From 40CM-4-65-16 sp035279785 (lineage in GTDB: Bacteria > Chloroflexota > Dormibacteria > Dormibacterales > Dormibacteraceae): DNA of 11,059 bases. The stretch is from positions 1 through 11,059 of the forward strand of contig DATEHC010000139.1 of the NCBI GenBank assembly GCA_035279785.1, read 5' to 3'. The translations under genes and the position numbers were made by a program. Shown here in pieces: positions 6,558 to 11,059 of the stretch (positions are counted from its first letter, which is position 1; every line of letters begins with the position of its first letter). Below the pieces are notes generated by a model that saw only the letters and a list, made by a program, of their open reading frames with translations, had not been told where the DNA came from and searched no databases.

Positions 6558-9146
6558 TTGAGCGATGGCGGCGCTCGGGTGGCGCTGAAGATTCGGCTGG
6601 CCGTTCTGGCTGTGACGCTTGTCGGGGGACTTGTCGTCGTGGCTCACGCTTCGGCCAATCCGCGTTTCGCTGCGACGTCCACGTTGAAGGCCCCGATCCG
6701 CACCGCGGCGCTGACGCCGGCGTGGACCACGTACCACCTCGACAACGCGCGCGATGGAAACGACACCACCGAGGGCGTCGTTTCCGGACTCACCACGGGG
6801 TGGACGGCGCTGACGGCCGGAGGTTCAACGACCCTTGACGGATCGGTCTATGCATCGCCGCTCGTGTACGGCACCTCCGTGTACGTGGCGACCGAGAACA
6901 ACACGATCTATGCCTTCAACACCGCGAACGGCCACGAGCTGTGGCACGTGCACATGGGCGCACCCGAGGACGGCGGACTGCTGCCATGCGGAAACATCAA
7001 CCCGGTCGGAGTGACCGGGACGCCGGTCATCGACCCCGCGGCCGACGGGGGGAACGGCGTGCTGTTCATGGTCGGCATGACCAGCGAGCCGCACTACCGG
7101 CTCTTCGGCACCGACCTGGTGACGCATGCGGTGGTTGTCGACTCGGTGGTGGACGCGGGCGACGTCAGGGTCCAGGGCCAGCGCGGCGCACTCGCAATCA
7201 GCGGCGGCTACGTCTACATCCCATACGGCGGTCGTGCAGGCGACTGCTCGGACAACGTTCCCCCTTTCACGCCGTACTACGGCATCGTCGTCGCAGCTCG
7301 TGAGAGCGACGGCACGGGGTTGTACGAGTTCGTCCCGAGCGGGACGACCGCGGCCGGCATCTGGGCGCCGGGCGGCGAATCGGTCGACGGCTCGGGCAAC
7401 GTCTACGTGGCCACCGGCAACGGAAGCGGTCCGGGCTCGGAGAGCGTCTTCAAGCTCTCACCGACGCTCGGCGTCCTGAACCAGTGGAGGCCGACCAACG
7501 CGAATTTTCTAGACAACAACGACATCGACGTCGGGTCGATCAGCCCGGCGCTGGTCGGGGGCGGCGATGTGTTCCAGAACGGCAAGTACGGCCACGCGTT
7601 CTTGCTCGGCTCGTCCCTGAGCCAGCTCACCGCCGACCCGGGCCTGGTGGACTGCGGCGGCGTCACCAGCGACGCGTCCTTCGGCGCCACGGCGTACGCC
7701 TCTCCTTATATCTATGTGCCGTGTTCGGCGGGCGTGTTTGCCGTGCAGCAAAGCGGCAGCACGATCACGAACGTCTGGCACCAGCTCAGCTCGTTCGCCG
7801 GGCCGCCGATCGTCGCCGGGGGCGCCGTCTGGACGCTCTCCGGGAGCAACCTCTACGGCTTCAAAGCCGCCAATGGGACGCAGATCGCGAACGTGAGCGT
7901 CGGCTCGTTCAGCCGCTTCGAAACGCCCGCGGCAGGCGGCGGAAAGATCTTCGTCGCCGGCAACAATTTCCTGAAGGCCTTCAACTTCGTGACCGGCGGC
8001 TGCAGCACGGCAGGGCTCAGCGCCGTTCCGCCGACGTCTCAGGCGCAGGGCATGAGCGTCACTTTCAACGCGACCGCGAGCGGGCCGGCATGCTCGGCGC
8101 CGCTCTTCGAGTTCTGGCTCCAGAATCCCGCCGGCACCTGGACCCTCGAGCAGCCGTTCAGCAGCACGGCATCGTGGACGTGGACCACGACCGGCTTCCC
8201 CGTCGGCGCGTACACGGTCCACGTGTGGGCCAATCAAACGGGTGACCCGCAGACCACGTACGAAGGCCTGGGTTCGCTCCCGTACTCCCTCACAGGCTGC
8301 AGCTCCGCATCGCTGACGCCGCCGGCGGGCTCGTTTGCGGGCGGCTCCACCATCGCCTTCACTGCAGGCGCGTCCGGATGCTCCAACCCCGAGTTCGAGT
8401 ACTGGGTCCTGCCTCCGGGGAGCTACTGGCAGACGCTTCGGTCCTACGGCCCCGCGACGTTCAACTGGAACACGTCCGGCCTCGCGCTCGGCACGTACCA
8501 GATCGCCGTCTGGGCTCGCCAGCAGGGAGGCGGAACCCCGACCTACGAGACGGCCGCGGGGGGCGGCTACACGCTTACCGGCTGCACCTCACCGTCCGTC
8601 TCACCGCTGCCCGGATCGTTCCCCGTGACGAGCACGATCAACTTCACGGCCGGCGCGAACGGGTGCGCCCCGGAGTTCGAGTATTGGGTCCTGCCGCCGG
8701 GCGGGTCCTGGCAGGTCCTGCGGACGTACGGCGGTGCGTCCTTCAGCTGGAACACGACGGGCCTGGCGCCCGGGACCTATCAGATCTCGATCTGGATCCG
8801 CAGGCAGGGGTCGAGCGCGGCGTACGAGACGTTCACCGGCGGCGCCTACACGTTGACCGGCTGCAGCTCGGCCATGCTCACACCCGCGCCCGGCTCGTTT
8901 GCTCACGGGACCACGATCAACTTCGTGGCCAGCTCCAGCGGCTGCGCCAACCCCGAGTACGAGTACTGGGTGCTGCCCCCGGGCGGGTACTGGCAGGTGC
9001 TTCGAACCTACGGCGCCGCCGCCTTCAACTGGAACACCGCGGGGCTGCCCCTGGGCACATACCAGATCGCCGTCTGGGTTCGCCAGCAGGGTTCGGGAAC
9101 GCTCTATTACGACTCCGGCGCGGGGGGCGCTTACACGCTTACATAG
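6558..9146 (+). CDS. Secreted PQQ-like beta-propeller protein with C-terminal Cys/Trp/Tyr module array
   Basis: Using TTG 6558 the product has 862 residues. A signal peptide is clear: basic n-region to R13, hydrophobic core about 14-29, and cleavage after the ASA of AHASA at 33. Residues of about 50-480 form a beta-propeller of PQQ/PQQ-like repeats, seen as SVYVATENNTIYAFNTANGHELW, cut here to its core IYAFNTANGHELW, then VTGTPVID, AGGAVW and NLYGFKAANGTQIA. No PQQ-dehydrogenase catalytic segment is visible, so a binding or structural role is likelier than an enzymatic one. From residue 482 four modules of 93-99 residues follow, one divergent and three close copies, ending one residue before the stop. 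The same array closes the neighbouring CAP protein. Exported and probably surface-exposed; no sortase motif, lipobox or transmembrane anchor is seen. Confidence 0.9.
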   Translation: MSDGGARVALKIRLAVLAVTLVGGLVVVAHASANPRFAATSTLKAPIRTAALTPAWTTYHLDNARDGNDTTEGVVSGLTTGWTALTAGGSTTLDGSVYASPLVYGTSVYVATENNTIYAFNTANGHELWHVHMGAPEDGGLLPCGNINPVGVTGTPVIDPAADGGNGVLFMVGMTSEPHYRLFGTDLVTHAVVVDSVVDAGDVRVQGQRGALAISGGYVYIPYGGRAGDCSDNVPPFTPYYGIVVAARESDGTGLYEFVPSGTTAAGIWAPGGESVDGSGNVYVATGNGSGPGSESVFKLSPTLGVLNQWRPTNANFLDNNDIDVGSISPALVGGGDVFQNGKYGHAFLLGSSLSQLTADPGLVDCGGVTSDASFGATAYASPYIYVPCSAGVFAVQQSGSTITNVWHQLSSFAGPPIVAGGAVWTLSGSNLYGFKAANGTQIANVSVGSFSRFETPAAGGGKIFVAGNNFLKAFNFVTGGCSTAGLSAVPPTSQAQGMSVTFNATASGPACSAPLFEFWLQNPAGTWTLEQPFSSTASWTWTTTGFPVGAYTVHVWANQTGDPQTTYEGLGSLPYSLTGCSSASLTPPAGSFAGGSTIAFTAGASGCSNPEFEYWVLPPGSYWQTLRSYGPATFNWNTSGLALGTYQIAVWARQQGGGTPTYETAAGGGYTLTGCTSPSVSPLPGSFPVTSTINFTAGANGCAPEFEYWVLPPGGSWQVLRTYGGASFSWNTTGLAPGTYQISIWIRRQGSSAAYETFTGGAYTLTGCSSAMLTPAPGSFAHGTTINFVASSSGCANPEYEYWVLPPGGYWQVLRTYGAAAFNWNTAGLPLGTYQIAVWVRQQGSGTLYYDSGAGGAYTLT
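8001..9143 (+). repeat. Tandem module array A-B-B-B in the propeller protein
   Basis: Module boundaries are set at the recurring (T)GC codon pair. A spans 8001-8297 (99 residues), B1 8298-8582 (95), B2 8583-8861 (93) and B3 8862-9143 (94). Each has a Cys at its start and a second Cys about 30 residues on, ahead of the core strand, suggesting one disulfide per module. The B pattern is PGSF, then C followed by EFEYWVLPPG, W, LR-Y, W-N-T-GL, GTYQI, VW-R and YTLTG. The A module has FEFWLQNPAGTW, QPFS, TTGFP and VWANQ instead. The spacing of Trp, Tyr and Gly resembles Ig-like beta-sandwich repeats; fold and ligand are inferred, not known. Confidence 0.85.
8379..8432 (+). repeat. 54-nt exact duplicate, copy 1 (in module B1 of propeller gene)
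   Basis: These 54 bases are identical to 10763-10816 in the CAP gene, including all third codon positions. They encode the CSNPEFEYWVLPPGSYWQ core of module B. Confidence 0.9.
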
Positions 9147-9199
9147 AACCAGGGCGCGTATGCGCAAGATGGTTCGAATCGCCGCCGTTTTGCATAGAG

Positions 9200-11059
9200 T
9201 TGTCGGCCTTGTTCTGGCAGGTCACCCGCCGGCTCGCCGTGACGGCCCTTGGCTTTGTTTGCCTGGGCGTGGTCGCGGCGCCTTACGCAGCTCCGGTCCG
9301 CATCGCCGCGGTCCCGGCCGCTTCCGGCGCCTGGCTCACCCGCTTGAACGCGTGGCGGAGCAACGTCGGAGAAATTCCCCTCACCGAGAACACGACCTGG
9401 AGCGCGGGCGATTACGACCATTCCGTATACATGGTCAAGAACAACATGGTCACGCACTACGAGACGCCGGGAACGCCGTACTACACGACTGACGGCGACA
9501 CGGCCGCGCGTAACGGCAACATCTACGTCAGCTCGTCGACCGCCACCACGGACGACCAGGCCATCGACTGGTGGATGGCGGCTCCCTTCCACGAGCTCGG
9601 AATGATGGATCCGCGAATGCAGAGCACGGGCTTCGGCTCGTACCGAGAGGTCAAGTCGGGTTGGGACCTGGGCGCGACCCTGGACACGCTCCGCGGCAAC
9701 TCGTTCTCGCCTGGAAGCTACGCGAACCCCGTGTTCTTCCCCGGGAACGGAACGACGGAGCCGCTCACGACTTACGGGGGCAACGAGTTTCCCGATCCGC
9801 TGCAGGCGTGCCCCGGCTACAGCGCGCCAACCGGTCTGCCGCTGTCGATCCAGGTGGGCGGCAACATCGCGACGACCGCGGGTTCGGTGCACTCCTTCAC
9901 CGGTAACGGCGTGCCGCTCGCGCACTGCGTGATCGACTCCAACAGCCCATCGGTCGGCAGCAACCTGACGTACCGCGGCGCCGTGGTCGTCATCCCGCAA
10001 CAGCCGCTCCAGACCGGCGTGAAGTACGTCGTCTCTCTGACCGTGAATGGCGTCCCGTATTCATGGTCGTTCAGTGTCGGACCGTTCAACGCGTGCACCG
10101 GCGCGACCGCGACGGTTTCGCCGGCATCGGTGTCGACCCCGGGGCAAACCGTCACGTTCAACGCGACGTCGAGCGGTTGCACCAGCCCGCTCTATGAGTT
10201 CTGGCTCGAAGACCCGAGCGGGAACTGGTCGATGAAGCAGCCCTTCAGCACCAACTCGAGCTGGGCCTGGAACACGACTGGATACCCGGGAGGCACGTAC
10301 ACGATGCATGCCTGGGCCAACCAGGCGGGCACGGATCTGAGCCTGTACCAGGTCTTCGCCGAGGTCAAGTACGTGCTGCCGGCGCAACCCGCGTGCACCG
10401 CGGCATCGTTGAGTCCGAGTCCGGGCTCGTTTGCGCAGGGCACGCCGATCAGCTTCGCGGCGACAGCGACCGGATGCGCCAACCCCCAGTTCGAGTACTG
10501 GGTCCTGCCCCCGGGCGGCTACTGGCAGGTCATGCGGGCGTATAGCACCACTCCGGGCTTCGGCTGGAGCACCAGCGGTCTGGTGCCGGGGGCCTACCAG
10601 GTCGCCGTCTGGGTGCGCCAGCAGGGTGACGGTGCGCCTTACTACGATGTCGGGGCTGGCGGAACCTACACCTTGACCGGCTGCACCTCTGCATCCTTGA
10701 CCCCGGCGCCCGGGTCGTTCGCCGGCGGGTCGATGCTCGCGTTCACGGCGAGCGCGTCGGGCTGCTCCAACCCCGAGTTCGAGTACTGGGTCCTGCCTCC
10801 GGGGAGCTACTGGCAGGTGCTTCGGTCTTACGGAACGGGCACGTTCAGCTGGAACACGTCTGGCCTTCCGGTCGGCAGCTATCAGATCGCCGTCTGGGCT
10901 CGCCAGCATGGCGGAGGCACGGCGACCTATGAGACGGCGGCCGGAGGCGGCTACACGCTCACCGGCTGCACCTCGGCTTCCGTGACCCCGCTGCCGGGCT
11001 CGTTTGCCCGAGGCAGCACGATCAGCTTCAGCGCCGGTGCGAGCGGATGCAGCAACCCC
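9200..11059 (+). CDS. Secreted CAP/SCP-domain protein with C-terminal module array, 3' end cut by window edge
   Basis: The frame is open for 620 codons to the right edge with no stop. The chosen TTG gives an n-region LFWQVTRR, a hydrophobic core LAVTALGFVCLGVVAA and cleavage near residue 31 (PYAA). A CAP domain follows at about 45-150: AWLTRLNAWR, DYDHSVYMVKNN with H74, THYE with H86 and E88, ARNGNIYVSS, and AIDWWMAAPFHELGMMDPRM with H131. A linker domain at about 150-297 has TYGGNEFPDPLQACPGY and a beta-rich end VNGVPYSWSFSVG. Modules A (299-398), B1 (399-494), B2 (495-589) and a partial B3 follow. Bacterial CAP proteins are extracellular; many lack a known activity. TTG 9209 and GTG 9239 are alternative starts, and none has a good SD. 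The gene follows the propeller gene after 53 nt and may be co-transcribed with it. Confidence 0.87.
   Translation, partial: MSALFWQVTRRLAVTALGFVCLGVVAAPYAAPVRIAAVPAASGAWLTRLNAWRSNVGEIPLTENTTWSAGDYDHSVYMVKNNMVTHYETPGTPYYTTDGDTAARNGNIYVSSSTATTDDQAIDWWMAAPFHELGMMDPRMQSTGFGSYREVKSGWDLGATLDTLRGNSFSPGSYANPVFFPGNGTTEPLTTYGGNEFPDPLQACPGYSAPTGLPLSIQVGGNIATTAGSVHSFTGNGVPLAHCVIDSNSPSVGSNLTYRGAVVVIPQQPLQTGVKYVVSLTVNGVPYSWSFSVGPFNACTGATATVSPASVSTPGQTVTFNATSSGCTSPLYEFWLEDPSGNWSMKQPFSTNSSWAWNTTGYPGGTYTMHAWANQAGTDLSLYQVFAEVKYVLPAQPACTAASLSPSPGSFAQGTPISFAATATGCANPQFEYWVLPPGGYWQVMRAYSTTPGFGWSTSGLVPGAYQVAVWVRQQGDGAPYYDVGAGGTYTLTGCTSASLTPAPGSFAGGSMLAFTASASGCSNPEFEYWVLPPGSYWQVLRSYGTGTFSWNTSGLPVGSYQIAVWARQHGGGTATYETAAGGGYTLTGCTSASVTPLPGSFARGSTISFSAGASGCSNP
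10094..11059 (+). repeat. Tandem module array A-B-B-B(partial) in the CAP protein
   Basis: The modules are A 10094-10393 (100 residues), B1 10394-10681 (96), B2 10682-10966 (95) and B3 from 10967, cut after 31 residues by the window edge. The layout copies that of the propeller gene: one A module with YEFWLEDPSGNW and AWANQ, then B modules with FEYWVLPPG and VW-RQ. Each complete module keeps the Cys pair. The true number of B modules is unknown because the array continues past the edge. Confidence 0.85.
10763..10816 (+). repeat. 54-nt exact duplicate, copy 2 (in module B2 of CAP gene)
   Basis: Identical to 8379-8432. Similarity continues with scattered mismatches downstream, including a second near-identical block encoding QIAVWARQ at about 10884-10907. 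Confidence 0.9.

Noticed and set aside
7509..8237. Minus-strand and alternative-frame open frames inside the propeller gene
   Set aside because: Arg/Ala/Gly-rich shadows with no domain; the +1 frame carries an unbroken signal peptide, propeller and modules.
9154..9165. GCGC-GTAT-GCGC hairpin after the propeller gene as a terminator
   Set aside because: The stem is only 4 bp with no T-tract and it encloses a possible start codon.
8899..9492. Plus-strand open frame spanning the propeller gene end and CAP gene start
   Set aside because: It crosses the end of one real gene and the beginning of another in a different frame and becomes Arg/Pro-rich; only its ATG 9160 is kept as a start-site question.
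9131..10000. Minus-strand open frame of 289 codons opposite the CAP gene
   Set aside because: Antisense to recognisable CAP motifs; composition and lack of motifs mark it as a shadow.
8001..11059. Repeats as a CRISPR array or mobile element
   Set aside because: The repeats are in-frame protein modules of 280-300 nt with gradual divergence; there are no short direct repeats with unique spacers, and no transposase.

Overview
GC-rich bacterial chromosomal DNA with tightly packed genes. There is no sign of a phage, IS element, CRISPR array or RNA gene. Frequent GTG and TTG starts, 4-nt stop/start overlaps, SD-less starts next to TANNNT hexamers, and secreted proteins built from Trp/Tyr-rich modules suggest a monoderm-type high-GC lineage such as Chloroflexota, Dormibacterota or Actinomycetota. 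This placement is an inference; no marker gene is present.

Layout. (i) 1-2065, minus strand: a GtrB/DPM1-like family 2 glycosyltransferase, then a WbqC-family protein, then a SAM methyltransferase cut by the left edge; these look like one operon. (ii) 2112-3302, plus strand: a WecE/RffA-type sugar aminotransferase, divergent from block (i) and convergent with block (iii). (iii) 3319-6445, minus strand: a polytopic membrane protein with a GT-C-like first loop, a zinc-ribbon methyltransferase and a small methyltransferase, joined by two 4-nt overlaps. (iv) 6558 to the right edge, plus strand: a secreted PQQ-type beta-propeller protein and a secreted CAP/SCP-domain protein. Both end in an array of the same roughly 95-residue Cys/Trp/Tyr-rich modules. 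The second gene has no stop codon inside the window.

How the genes may work together. Blocks (i)-(iii) read as a surface-glycan locus. The aminotransferase would make a dTDP-4-amino-4,6-dideoxyhexose. The GtrB-like enzyme would load a sugar onto a polyprenyl phosphate on the cytoplasmic side. The GT-C-like membrane protein could transfer it outside. WbqC and three different methyltransferases could tailor the sugar or glycan. This resembles the ArnB/ArnC/ArnT division of labour but is inferred from families and proximity only. Block (iv) encodes exported proteins that could be cell-surface partners or substrates; nothing in the sequence proves a link.

The most unusual feature is the module array shared by two otherwise unrelated secreted proteins. 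Both arrays have one divergent A module followed by B modules, and one stretch of 54 identical nucleotides points to recent exchange between the genes. No gap between genes exceeds about 115 nt.
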